Below are positions 45,341 to 56,262 of a stretch of DNA of 64,000 nt, one piece after another (the first letter of the stretch is position 1; every line of letters begins with the position of its first letter). The DNA lies in the NCBI RefSeq assembly GCF_921293095.1, contig NC_060257.1, positions 64,054,472 through 64,118,471 on the forward strand, written 5' to 3'. This DNA is from Ischnura elegans. Lineage: Eukaryota; Arthropoda; Insecta; Odonata; Coenagrionidae. The notes beneath the pieces are model-generated. The model did not search any database. It saw nothing but the letters and a program-made list of their open reading frames with translations, and was not told where the DNA came from. The translations under genes and the position numbers were made by a program.

Positions 45341-45473
45341 GATGAAATCTTCTCGGGAAATCAGCCGGGTGATGATGGCCATTGCTGCCAACGTTTCGAT
45401 GGCAGAGAAGGCCATCGAAACGTTGGCAGCAATGGCCATCATCACCCGGCTGATTTCCCGAGAAGATTTCATC
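45341..45473. repeat. Perfect 63-bp palindrome of Penelope terminal repeats
   Basis: Left arm 45341-45403 and right arm 45411-45473 are exact reverse complements, with a 7-nt loop (45404-45410). The arms hold CTTCTCGGGAAATC, GCCGGGTGATGATGG and CCAACGTTTCG. The hammerhead 3' half (GAAACGTTGG) is present twice but CTGANGA is missing because the palindrome centre cuts it out. An additional block ATTCGCCGTGAAAG follows, as in other copies. Confidence 0.95.
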
Positions 45474-45761
45474 AACAGCATTCGCCGTGAAAGAACCAAA
45501 TCTTTCTTCTCTTCGGCATCGTCCGCCGCTCATCCCCGTTAGGCATCAAGGGGAACCAGGGAAGAGTTCTTCTCTCAGCGGTCTCCTACATCTACATAAC
45601 TCCTCAACGTTTGATAAAATCTTCTCGTATTTGGCACTTTAAAAGTTACACCATCTTGTAATTTTCAGACTATATGGGATAGAACCTTTTCATATTTTGA
45701 CCGTAGCTCAAATAAAAAATTGAACATTATTTTCTTGCATTTAAGATTTCTAGACTTCAAA

Positions 45762-46534
45762 TACGAGGGAGGTTTTTTTTCTACTTCCGATAGCTCAGCA
45801 AACCACCATACAAGCGACAGGCGGGTACTGCGCACGTAGGGAAATTGCGCGTCCTCCGCACCACACCCTCAAGTCATTTTTGACCGTAAGTTGTTAGTTT
45901 AAGGTTATAAGCAATCAAATAAACTACACTACCTCAACTGATTCTCCCGCCAAGTGCGCACTGCGAATAGACAGCCAGAAAACTCGCTGAATGGCTTTAG
46001 CATAGACCTGTATGCCGATAAAAGAGAATTTTTCTTTAATACAATGCGGATAGAGAGTGAAACAGTGTGGACATTACGTACATTCCCATTCAAAACAAAA
46101 GAAGAGACCTGCTGACTTCTGGAAGTCTTCTGATCCATGACAACGTCCGTCATCTCAGCGATGATGCAGCCCTACTGATCCTTGAGCAATTCCAATGGGA
46201 CATTTTCGATCACCCGCCGTGCAATGCCGACCTAGTGCAGGAGAACTTCCATCTTTACGCTGAAATGAAGATTTGGCCAGATGGCAAGTGTTTTCAAACG
46301 GGCGATGAGCTTCAGGGCAAAGGCATTATTCATTGAAAGTCATTGGCGGAAACATTCCATGAAGAAGATATAGTAATGCTTGTCCACAGGCACGATCAAT
46401 TCCTCAATCGCCTCGGCGATTATGTCGTAAGGACACCACAACTGTGCTCAATATTTAGCAATGAAATAATTTTTAATGAATGACTCCGTGTTCTGATAAT
46501 GACCCATCGGAGGTTGAAAAAAACGGCCCTCGTA
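45762..46534 (+). mobile_element. Mariner element, internally deleted
   Basis: TA dinucleotides (45762-45763, 46533-46534) flank element 45764-46532 (769 bp). TIRs of about 28 bp start CGAGGGAGGTTTTTTT and, inverted, CGAGGGCCGTTTTTTT, ending CTTCCGAT / CCTCCGAT. Full-length mariners are near 1.3 kb, so the 5' half of the transposase is gone. Confidence 0.9.
46067..46490 (+). pseudogene. Mariner transposase C-terminal half
   Basis: A DD34D-type transposase remnant (cut-and-paste). From the Met at 46067: L-L-I-H-D-N-V-R-H at 21-29, where D25 is the second catalytic Asp; Q-F-Q-W-D-I-F-D-H-P at 41-50; then A-D-L-V-Q-E-N-F-H-L. Thirty-four residues past D25 the third catalytic Asp should be at position 60, but it is Asn. 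The first Asp is in the deleted part. After a stop near 46336 a frameshift gives L-A-E-T-F-H-E-E-D-I and N-R-L-G-D-Y-V, the normal mariner C-terminus. Dead as an enzyme. Confidence 0.9.
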
Positions 46535-46875
46535 CAATCAATGGTTAATTAAGGTCTGCTTCGCATTCCCTGTAAATTTTCACATAATTTCATCACGGCG
46601 CAGTTTTCATGCGCTGTAACTGCGTTGTTTATTTAAAACATGTTTTTAATATCTTTCAACATGTATTATTTCAACGTAAACATCCATATACATCCCTAGT
46701 TCCATAGGTGTCTGCCGCGAGGCCACTCGAAACATTCCGAACTTGCACGACTGGGCCAGTCGCAAAGGTATTTGCAAAGGATCTTAGTTCCATGAGGTTC
46801 AATTTTCTGTGCCGGGGGCCAAAAAAATGTCCATCATTTGGTGGTGTCCATCCAGAACATTAGCCTAACCTCTGA

Positions 46876-46960
46876 ATATGGATAAAATCTTCTCGGGTTT
46901 GTCACCGGGTGAGGCTGTTTAAGGTCAACGTTTCGATTAGAACCTCCCTCATCGCCATCA
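46876..46960 (-). mobile_element. Penelope terminal-repeat fragment, decayed hammerhead
   Basis: Minus-sense blocks AATCTTCTCGGGTTTGTC, CACCGGGTGA and CAACGTTTCGAT. The upstream hammerhead half has lost CTGANGA. Confidence 0.65.
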
Positions 46961-48150
46961 ATGCTTACTGACTGCCGTATTTGGTCCACGCTGGGTTTTT
47001 ATTTTGTTCCGTTTGGACCCATTGTTGGCCCGCCGCGCCGATTCAAACTGACTCAGGAGGGCTGGAATTTGGAATGAGTCCGTGATCGTTGTATTTTATC
47101 AATTAACAGTCTCCATATTTGGCTGATGTTCTGCCATAAGTCTCGGTTAAGCTTTTTCTAAGCGAGACATATTTCTATTGCCTCTTTCACTACTCGATCC
47201 TGAGATCGACATAGGATTTTGGCGCCGTTAAAATTGAATGATTGCGCCATATCCAGCATAGCCTCGAAAAATTGAGAAATGATGAGACGTGACCGCTATT
47301 GAGGGATGTCCGCTACTTAGAGGGGGATTCCGTCCGAACAATTACGACGAAGTTTTTATTAGCTGTAACTGCCTCGTATAATTAAAATATAATGTTTTTA
47401 ATAAATTTCACATTAAAATGGAAAATTCGCGTAGTCTCACATCACCTTAAGCAATGTACTCGTGTCAGTAAAAAAAAGGAAGGGCCAATAACTAGTAGAA
47501 AAGCAGGGGTTTTCTCCCATTTTCATCGCTGAGACGGCACTCCTAAGAAGCGAAAATTTGTGACGAATTTGAATATTTATGGGAAAATATAAGTTCATTA
47601 GTAATTAAGAAATTTGTGAAAAACTGCCTGAAACTGGTAAGATCGCATGGTAACAACATCGCCAAACAAAAACCACTACAGTGAATTCACCTAAATTACG
47701 CAAATATATTCAGTTTCCCGGCATTTACATGCGTCTTACGTATATTTTGTTTACGAATTTTATTATTCAACAACTGTTTTAGCATGTAAGTTTCTGCTAA
47801 CACAACCACACCACCTCAAACAACACAAACAAATGCGCAAACTCAAATTGTAATGTAATCTGGCTAGTTGTGGTAAACATGGTCTACCGGTGCGGCGGTA
47901 ACGCGCCTTCGGCGCGACATTTAATGTGAGTATATTTATTTAGGATTTACCTCTTAGATAGTGAATATTTAGTCGAGGTTTGCCGTCAACAGCTCAGTTT
48001 GCAAAGTTTGGAAGGAGTGTTAAAACTAGTCAAATTGACTACTGTAAACACCTTTAAAAAAATCATTTTTGACGTTTGCATTTTGCTGAGGTGCAAAATT
48101 GTGCTCATTCCTAATTAAGTTTTCTTTTGTTTAAATTTTATTTGACGACT
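46961..48150. other. No gene recognised
   Basis: No supported features. Confidence 0.4.
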
Positions 48151-48870
48151 CTTCTCCGTGAATAATAGGTAGCTCGAGTACATCTCTTGACTTTAGTCGA
48201 TGTCGCTCTGCCTTTAGAAGACTCGGCGTCGCATAGGGCTACCACGCGTCCGTCGATAGCCCGGCGAAACTGAGCCTTCCCTCGCGGCGCTCCACCCTCG
48301 CACTTCCCCGCACGAGTCCGGGCCACGCGCCCGTCAAAACCCCCGCAGAGGTGAGCCTTTGAGCGGGCATTTAAACCCTGCGTCTCCGTCACCGCACGTG
48401 CCTCCATTCTCTCGCCGCGGCGCACGGTGTATGTGTGCTGGGGGAAGCCGGCAGTCGGTGTTCGCACGCGGGTACCACGCGCGCAAGATCCCGCGCACCT
48501 TCCCCCTCCGCTCCATGCATTACCTTCCCCTACTTAACCCCTCCACTTCCTCTCCCCCACCCCTCTTTTTCCGTATGTGGTGTTGTGCCCACCTCAATGT
48601 GACCGTCCCCCCCTCCCACATCACCCCCGTCCAGCTTTTCCGGCAAAACATTTCTCTCCCCCCACCCCCAAATCTTCTCTCGTCCCATACTCCCCATGGA
48701 AACTAAAGCGACGTGAAATCATGCCCTCCCTTACGCAGCTCATTCGGTCGCAGAAGCTGGTGGTAGGCGGACGTGTCCCGTCGAACGACAGCCAGGGGGG
48801 CTCTTTGGATGGATTCATCCCCCCCGAAAATTTTTCCTTTGCGGCGACTACTCACGATGCATCTGCCGTG
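48150..48870. promoter_or_regulatory. GC-rich island
   Basis: About 700 bp of CpG-containing, GC-rich DNA with C-rich tracts (48540-48690). Opposite-strand overlapping open frames make coding unlikely. It could be promoter-associated, but no initiator or splice donor stands out. Confidence 0.3.
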
Positions 48871-49067
48871 GATATCATACCCCTTGCACAAATGCTTCTG
48901 TCATCTACAGCTAAATATTATAATGTCTTGCAATATACAAAGATAGAATTAACTTAACAGCAGATGCAATCAAAATGTATGGCTGATTTAGTGAAATGCA
49001 TGGTTTTCCGTTGCGGGCGAATTAACAGTATATCATAACAGGCAACATTATGTAACAGTGTATGATC

Positions 49068-49174
49068 TTAGGTTTTCCCGGCGTATCAGGTGCAGAAAGT
49101 TTCTCGGGTTTTCCACCGGTTGATGTTTTCCATGTCTCCCGACGTTTCGAGCAGTTCATCCTCAGGGGATCTTC
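49068..49174 (-). mobile_element. Solo Penelope terminal repeat
   Basis: Minus-sense blocks GGTTTTCCCGGCGTAT (about 49071), TTTCTCGGGTTTTCCACCGG and an intact hammerhead core. No ORF. Confidence 0.8.
49137..49170 (-). ncRNA. Hammerhead ribozyme motif, compact
   Basis: Minus strand: stem I CCC/GGG, CTGAGGA, a very short stem II (GA/TC around ACTGC), GAAA, ACGTC. Both core boxes are exact, but stem II is minimal. Confidence 0.65.
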
Positions 49175-49179
49175 TGCAT

Positions 49180-51210
49180 TATGAAACGATATATCGGATA
49201 GGGTGAGTTTTCTGGAATATTTTTTAAATCACCTCACTTGCCTGCAATCCCTGAATCGAGCCTTCCTCTTCGATTGTGAGTAAGGCTTTTTCTCTTTCAT
49301 TTACATTTAAATCCTATCGTGTCACTATCACGGCTTTTAATATGCAAAATCACAGATAATTTATTCCTCCTCACAGAATAATAGCTCCAGTGCGCATTGG
49401 TTGCAATTGCGAATACGGCGGGACAAAATTATTTTTCCCAAAAACTTAGAGCTCTTGTCGTGCAAGCATTCAGAATTGCCAAATTATAGACATAAACTCA
49501 AAATAACTCTATCATAGGTGTTTTCAAGGTGGTTTTTATGAAAAAAATTGAAATGTAATTTAAAAAATAATTCTCATGCTACACAAAACTTAGAAAAATA
49601 CGAAGAAAATCGTTAAAATGTTTTATAGTAATGCGCTTTTCTTAATTTAATGAACTAATTACGTCACAAATATATTCCAAAACATAGGATTTAAACATAC
49701 AATCGTTTTTCACAGAAAGTGAACTGGGGAATATAGCCACTTTCATCACTATTACTGTCCTTATAGGGCAATTTTCTTCATCAAAGAAAACGAAAGGCAT
49801 TGATTGGGATTCGTTACCCACCATTAGTGTATTCATAATATGCAAATTATTTGGTTTTAGAAGTCTCAGTTTGGACGAATGTTAATGGTAAATTTAAACT
49901 TCAGTTGAAAAAGGCCAGATTGGCGCCCATGCGATGCCACTCCACGTGACGTCACAGGGACCTAGATACTATACGAGTACATAGGAGTTTTACATAGTCT
50001 GAGATTACCAATGCATACATGGGGACAGAGCTCAGGGAAACATCTCTTAATAATCACCTATTAAAATTGCCTAAGGTCGGAAAGTTTCCCTCGAAAAATA
50101 GGGTATTAATAATTCTTGTTTAAGCCAAGCGCTAGCCTGCATCATATCGGCGCACATAGCCTCGCACTAAGGTAGCCTCACACGGCGGCAACCGGAACCA
50201 GAACTTCGTCACACCGGCTTTTTCCAGCATTCATACATCGCGTACATACAGCGGTCGCGTTTTCGCGCGCTTGAAAATGTTCACTTTTCATTTAATCGCG
50301 AAAAATAGATATCGTCATTTAAAAATCTAAAAGCGTGAAACACGTACTCCAGGAGTAATAATCTTTCGATTTAGCCAATAAAAAAATAATAGGAAACCAC
50401 CCTATTCTCTTCATCTTTGACATTTACCAACTCCACGTCCTCCATCTCTTCGTCATCACTCATTTCAATAGGCACAGGTAATATACAGCGCTGCAGCGAT
50501 AGGTTTCCAGGGATCCAAAGAGTGTTCGCTCGGCCCATTAATTATTTTCTGAATAATGCGGTCATTCTCATCGCCCCTTTCCATAGCGTTCTGCGTCTCT
50601 TTCCGTATTTACAACTGTCATTCAAGGAAGACCCAAAATTGGCGTTACAATCGCTGACAGCGGTCCTAAGTTCTTATTGGCTGAAAGACGGTACCAGCAA
50701 TTGTTTCAGCATCGGAAAAAGGGACGTGCCGAGCAGTGACGTCATGCAAAAAATTAGCAGTGCCGTAACGCACTTCCCTTAGCTTTATTTAGAAGTGAAA
50801 TATTACGCTGTGTGTTTTTTATTTCTAGTTACTATTTACATTTTATTACAATTTTTTTTGTTTTGGTTGCGAATGTGTATGTTAGAAATTTTGAGGCCAC
50901 AAAATTGATAAAAGTGTTATTTGACTATAATTTCTTTTGTTAACCTGTGCCGGATGGGCGTTCCGGCACAATGACATCACTGGTACCGAGTGATGGAAAA
51001 GGGGGTGGGATATCCAGCCCTCGAGCCATCAGGGAAATTCGTCGCGTGAAATGGTCATTTATTCCCGCCCTCATTGGAGCGATCGATGGAATTTTCCCTC
51101 CAGAGGGATCGAAAAAATGATGAGAATTGTATTTTACTCAAAAATTGTAATTATCATTTATGCATTGTGGTGTTATAATCTTAAAACGGTGCATAACGAA
51201 TGAATTATAT
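49180..51210. other. No gene recognised
   Basis: A minus-strand acidic stretch near 50410-50470 (reads M-S-D-D-E-E-M-E-D-V-E-L) and the minus frame at 49642-49845 might be transposon-protein scraps, but I recognise no family. The + frame 50417-50782 overlaps the former and is probably its shadow. Confidence 0.35.
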
Positions 51211-51212
51211 GC

Positions 51213-51497
51213 GAGACGACCGGTGGCGTAGCCAGGACTTTCGTTCGGGGGGTGGAGGGGAGGGGTGGGGGGCAAAACCAGAGGTGAAAATTTTTGAAAA
51301 ACAGGATACTAAGTAGAGGGTTTTAAACTAATTTAAACACTTCTCATAATCGTATTAATTTCATTTGTTGAAGAAATATATTGTAAATTCATGATTTTCT
51401 CTCTTTTATGAAAGAAAATAATTGCGTTTTTATATTTCGGGATGGGGGGGGATTCCATATCCCCCAAAACTTCACTGGCTACGCCACTGGAGACGAC
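51213..51497. mobile_element. hAT-type MITE with perfect 8-bp target duplication
   Basis: Element 51221-51489 (269 bp), ends CGGTGGCGTAGCCAGG and CTGGCTACGCCACTG, flanked by exact 8-bp repeats GAGACGAC (51213-51220 and 51490-51497). G-runs inside both ends. No coding sequence. Confidence 0.92.
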
Positions 51498-52089
51498 TAA
51501 TTTAGATGTATTAGATATAAACCTGTATTGGAACGCCAACAGAGCAGAGGTCGGTTGCGGATGAAATGTATTGCTGAGGGTACACAGACTTGCTGATATA
51601 AAGATGGAGTCATGAGCACTACTGTGGCTGAGTTGGACTTGAACACATTAGTACCTCGTTTCCTCGTTTTTCGGCATTCTTTGAATTTATTCATGACGAT
51701 ACGTAAAAGTGATTAATTTACTTGCTTTCCTTTGACCAAATCCATTTTCATCATGCTACGTAATGGAGGAGCGTTATGACTAAAACCGAGGGTGGCTGGT
51801 GATGGAATTTCAGCTGAAGTCGATTGGGCATAGCATATCACCATCTTGAGAGAGACATGCACTAGATTGAAGAAAGGAGTCTTGGCTGGAAGATCTATGC
51901 TCAAGTAAACTGTATTCATCCTGTGGTGTCTGCCGAAATAACTTTTTTTGCTGAAAATATGCATTATTCGTTATTTTATTAGTTATATTCAATTAATTGC
52001 AATTTCAACAAGCCTACAGATTAATTTTGTAATGATATGCAAGTCGACTAAGAAGGACTTTTTAAGAAGTGCAGAGGGTTTTTTCATGC

Positions 52090-53100
52090 ATGAAATCCAG
52101 CATCCATTGCTGATAGAATGCCACGATCTTCTGCGAGAAAGGAACCGTCCCTATCTCACCATATAGGAAGATTGCTGTGAGTATAACCGTAAGGGTGTTC
52201 TAGTACAAATAATATTATATTTTCTCTATGATTATTGTCTTTCTTGACAACACCCCTAGAGCACTTAATGTTACTAATTTATGTTGGATATATTGCAGTT
52301 TCTACATTGATAAAGGCTAAGTATGGGGATAGTAGTCACGAATGAAACTAGTGAAACAGGCATTTCCCGTATTTTAATTCGAATTGAAACTCATTGCTGA
52401 TAAAATGTTAGAAGCTCCTGCTGATAAGAAGAACCAGACCACTTAAAAAAGGAAGGGAAACTGAGTGCGTGCCGTGGAAGATGTACATTCACATATCTAA
52501 AAATCGAAGTTGGATCTTCGTTTCCTTTGAGATTATGGATTTGCTTCGCGATATTTCAAAAAATTCTAATTTAATTAAATTTTACTCAAGCTATTACAGG
52601 CTAATTTACCAATAGGCTGGATAGTGAAGGCCTTACCAGCGAGGCGATCAAATATTGTGTAGGCTGCATGGAAATTTCATCAATAATCCGTTGAGGAATG
52701 AAATTCCTTGAGCTTCTGCGACAGATGCACGGTCTCCCCGATTAGGAATTCGTGGGCGCTCCCATGAAATTTGTATAGGTACTTACCTTCATATTAAAAT
52801 GAGATCTCCATTTCCCGCGAGATTAATTAATTAATATAATTGAAAACGCTGCAAAATCACTTAATTAAATTAATTTATAATCAGTTTATATCAGGGTTAC
52901 TATGCCAATTGGCTTGGTAGTGAAGGAGTTGAAAGATTGGTAACTAAAAGTGGACCAGATACATTGGAATACTATCTGAAATCCGTTGTTAATAAAATTA
53001 CTTCATCTGCTTTGAAGGATGCATCGGCCAATAGGGAAAGGCATGAAATCAAGACTAAATCCAGGCATTGAACTAGTTGAAAAAAAGTGAAGCAAAACTT
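52090..53100 (+). repeat. Degenerate tandem array, ~295-bp unit, about 4 copies
   Basis: Motifs like ATCCGTTGCTGATAAAAT and GCTTCTGCGAGGGATGCA recur at about 52097, 52386, 52680 and 52980, spacing 289-300 bp. Units 3 and 4 also share GGATAGTGAAGG / GGTAGTGAAGG upstream. A fifth copy is at about 55150. Parts of some units are open in one frame, so the array could derive from repeated exons, but stops break every copy. Confidence 0.6.
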
Positions 53101-53629
53101 GGCTGAAAGTTACCTACATTGAGAATGGTACTGTGTGTTTTCGCTATCACCTAATGGGTTCCAAATACATGAGACTTAGTACGAGAAAAACAGTAAAAAA
53201 TGCATTTCATCCATGGTACAAAACGAGAATTCCTGAATTACTACGGAAAATAAAGCGAACGAAAAGTTAGAAAAATTACTTACGCAAAGAATGGATGAAT
53301 GTGCGACGAAATATTGAGAGAGCGCGAAATACAGTGGATATGAAGTCGTAACAATACTTGATGATTTGTTTGACATTGCAAGTAGCGGTACCATTGAGTT
53401 TTTGACGCACGGGGAGGAAAGTGCAGTTAATCTCTCGGATAAATTTGCTTGGGCTGAGGAAGTAAAATTCTTACGCAATCAAAGAGGAGCACGAAATGCA
53501 GTTATTAGTGGAATAGATTTCAATATATTCAAGAAGAAAGAAAAAGATGTGGTTCTACGCTCCTTTTGGTGCATCTGCTCCCAACAGTGACCCGCAGTTC
53601 CTAAAAAGATTTGTTAATTACGAAAGTGT

Positions 53630-54156
53630 TAACCTGGACTTGGCGAAAGCAGTACAAAAGATGTTTTCAAACCACTCGTGGTACCTGAGTGAGGAGTTGT
53701 AGGCCTGGCATTCTTTGACGGATCCTTTTATAGGTATGAAAAGGAAAACGTGATACTCCGTATGAGGACATGTGAGGGAAAATATGATCCACCGAAGAAG
53801 GCATCTTATAAACATAAAGGCATGACTAAGGTATCTATATCAAATTTTGTCACCACTAATTCGAGAAAGCTATTTAATGCATTGTAAATATGCACTCCAT
53901 TCTTTGATGCTCACATGCGAGGATGGGATGAACAACCAAGACCGATTTGAAAATTATTCGGGGTCCACAAGTAAATGGTAAGTCCACAGGTAAATGATTG
54001 TGCAGAGAGAGGTGTGAAACAAATTCAAGGTTTTAAGTCAGTTAAGGAAGAAAGCTTTCAAAATTTATTACTAAGTGCGAATTTTCATCGCAGCACAGCC
54101 CCTAACGTGCGCAAAGACACTTTAATTACCAAATATGGGGTGTCAGTGAAAGATTA
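53630..54156 (+). pseudogene. Decayed protein related to the 21.9-kb transposon fragment
   Basis: In shifting + frames: F-S-N-H-S-W-Y-L-S-E-E-L (53665-53700), after one frameshift G-L-A-F-F-D (53703-53725), N-F-V-T-T-N-S-R-K-L-F-N-A-L (53837-53885), W-D-E-Q-P-R-P, and V-N-D-C-A-E-R-G-V-K-Q-I (53985-54020) to the stop near 54156. The W-Y-L-S ... F-F-D block matches the fragment in the 9-bp-TSD transposon. I recall V-N-D-x-A-E-R-G-V-K-L-I in unnamed arthropod proteins but cannot assign a family. Multiple stops and frameshifts show it is dead. No matching TIRs were found around it. Confidence 0.55.
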
Positions 54157-54159
54157 GAA

Positions 54160-55190
54160 GTACTCTGAAAATTTATTTTATTTTGGTTGATATCTACTGA
54201 AATTCATTACCAGCGTGAAAATAAATTGATCAATTGGATTGGAAATATTGTCATTGCAATTAAATTCTTTCTAGCGTTGGTAAATTTCTTCAGAGGCTAG
54301 ATCTTGCCAGTGGGAGCAAAGACTTTGTCGAGGGAGGAGAGGGGGTGGAGGGGAAGTGTCTAGTAAATGGTGTGGGCCGCGGCGCCGCGGTGCGGGGTGG
54401 CGCCCTGGGGGGTGGATTGCATTACGACGGACGATATCCCGTAAACGCTTAGAGATAGGTCAAAACAAACAGAAAATCGGTCCTCAAGGACTTTACGTTT
54501 ACGTTTTACTTAGGGATAGCACTTTTTCTGCTCCAAAAAACTCAATTGAGGGTCCTCAGTACTCAGGGCCCTGGGGCACGGGTTGCCGTTATTTTAAAGT
54601 AACCAACTTTTAACACGTGAATATAAACCTCATTTGGATCATTTTGAGACTAGGAAAACATAACTTTTCGCAATTCTGAAAAATAAGGGCCGGCCTACTG
54701 TACATAGAGATACACAATGTTTACCAATTTTTGGCACTAGAAAAACCGATGCTTGTACACGCCAAAGCGGCCACGCCCCACGCACGGTTAACCCGTTCGC
54801 CCATTAATTTTAACGGAAATTTTGGGCCTAAACCCCTTTATGTATTTATTTTTCTTAAAGGTTTCATTTGCATATCATTTTATATTATATGAAATTTATG
54901 ATAGGATTCATATATTTATTTAGGAGAGGATAATTATAGTCTTTTTGGTACATAATATTTATTTTTAGCATAAAATTAATTTAATAGTGTTTAACAGTTT
55001 AATATGCAACAATTAAAACCATGCTAACAGCGGTTCGCTGGCTGTTTACATTAAGGGACATCGATGCAGGCACTGCGAATCGCCGGCTATATACCCGAAT
55101 GGGTTAAAACGCATAGCGTACATTGGATGTCGCACAGAAAATCCACGGCGGATAAAATGCCACAAGCTTCTGCGAGGGATGCACCGGCCC
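54160..55190. other. No gene recognised
   Basis: Contains a GC-rich patch (54340-54420) and a stray copy of the 295-bp repeat motif near 55150. Nothing else supported. Confidence 0.4.
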
Positions 55191-56262
55191 GTTAGAATGG
55201 GAAGGAAGTCGTGGGCGCGCTGCCGTGGATCTGTCTGCAGTCCGGCTGGGGTACTACCCCTCCACCTTCCACGGCTTTCCGCTACCCCCTCCCCAGACCC
55301 ATCTCCACCCCTTACCCCCCTCCACTCCCAAGCCCACCCCCTCCCTCCGACCGCCCCCCCTCCACATTCCCGTGTCCTCCTCCCCTCCCCTTCATTCGCT
55401 CGTCTTTGGCTCCTCCTCCTGGAGTTTTAGCCCCTCAGTACCATTTCCTCGTGTTGCGTTCGGCAGTGTTACCCCGTACTCGCGTGTCTGTTCGGTGAGA
55501 GTGCCCTGGCCGGCGCGTGTGATTGCGTCCGGACTCCCCGACCGCCTCTCCCGGTGGCTTTTACGTGTGTCCCATCACTTCGACTTCCCTGCTTGACCAT
55601 TCCTGCCGGCCCTCATAGGAGAGAGATAGAGAGGACCGACCTATTGGGAACTTCCCCCTCAAAGCTTTGGGCGGAAACCAGAAATCGTTGTAGGGAGGTG
55701 TGTCTCAAAAGTCTTCCCGACCAACTACTCGAAACTGAAACTACCTCGGAGGAGCATCGTCAAGTTTGAGGGTTGGGTGTTTAAATACCTTGCTAAAGTT
55801 GTGAAATAATTAGGGGGAAGTCTTCAGGAAGACTTGAGGTACGTCTTTTGAATCTTTTTTTAAGTTTTGAGGACTCAACTGGAGCGAGTGTTCATTCCAA
55901 GATTACTACCACAGTTTTACCACGTTCCCAGAGTTCAGTTTTCAGCTCCCCCTTCCAGGTTTGGCTTGATTTATTTTCATCCTGCAAGTTTCATTATTTT
56001 AATTCACTCGATTTATTTCACCTTCGCCGATTAGAAGCGGAAGGGGGAGGGTGTTCGGATTTCGAAGAAAGAAGATTATAAAAACGTCGCAAAAGTTGTT
56101 GCCAGTTGGAAAGGAAAGCAGTTTGACATCTTTCGTGTGATTGTTTCTCCGTGTTTAACGTGGTCTGCCAGTTCCAGGGGACAGATTGGGAGTCACTGCA
56201 ACTTCTTAGTGAAAAGGAGCGGGCCACGGGAGCTTCGGACACACCGTGAAGTTGACCAGGTA
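55190..56262 (+). promoter_or_regulatory. Putative promoter and non-coding first exon
   Basis: A GC- and C-rich block (55230-55420) changes at about 55440 into a balanced, non-repetitive ~800-bp stretch that ends in CCAG|GTAATT at 56258-56263, a good splice donor. Several TCAGT/initiator-like sites lie near 55435-55500; there is no TATA box. Open frames here are short and overlapping, so the exon would be 5' UTR. DNA after the donor is AT-rich and intron-like. This is an inference from composition and one splice site. Confidence 0.4.

Noticed and set aside
55225-55596. Pro-rich frames of 83-123 residues
   Set aside because: Three overlapping frames over a C-rich tract; composition effect.
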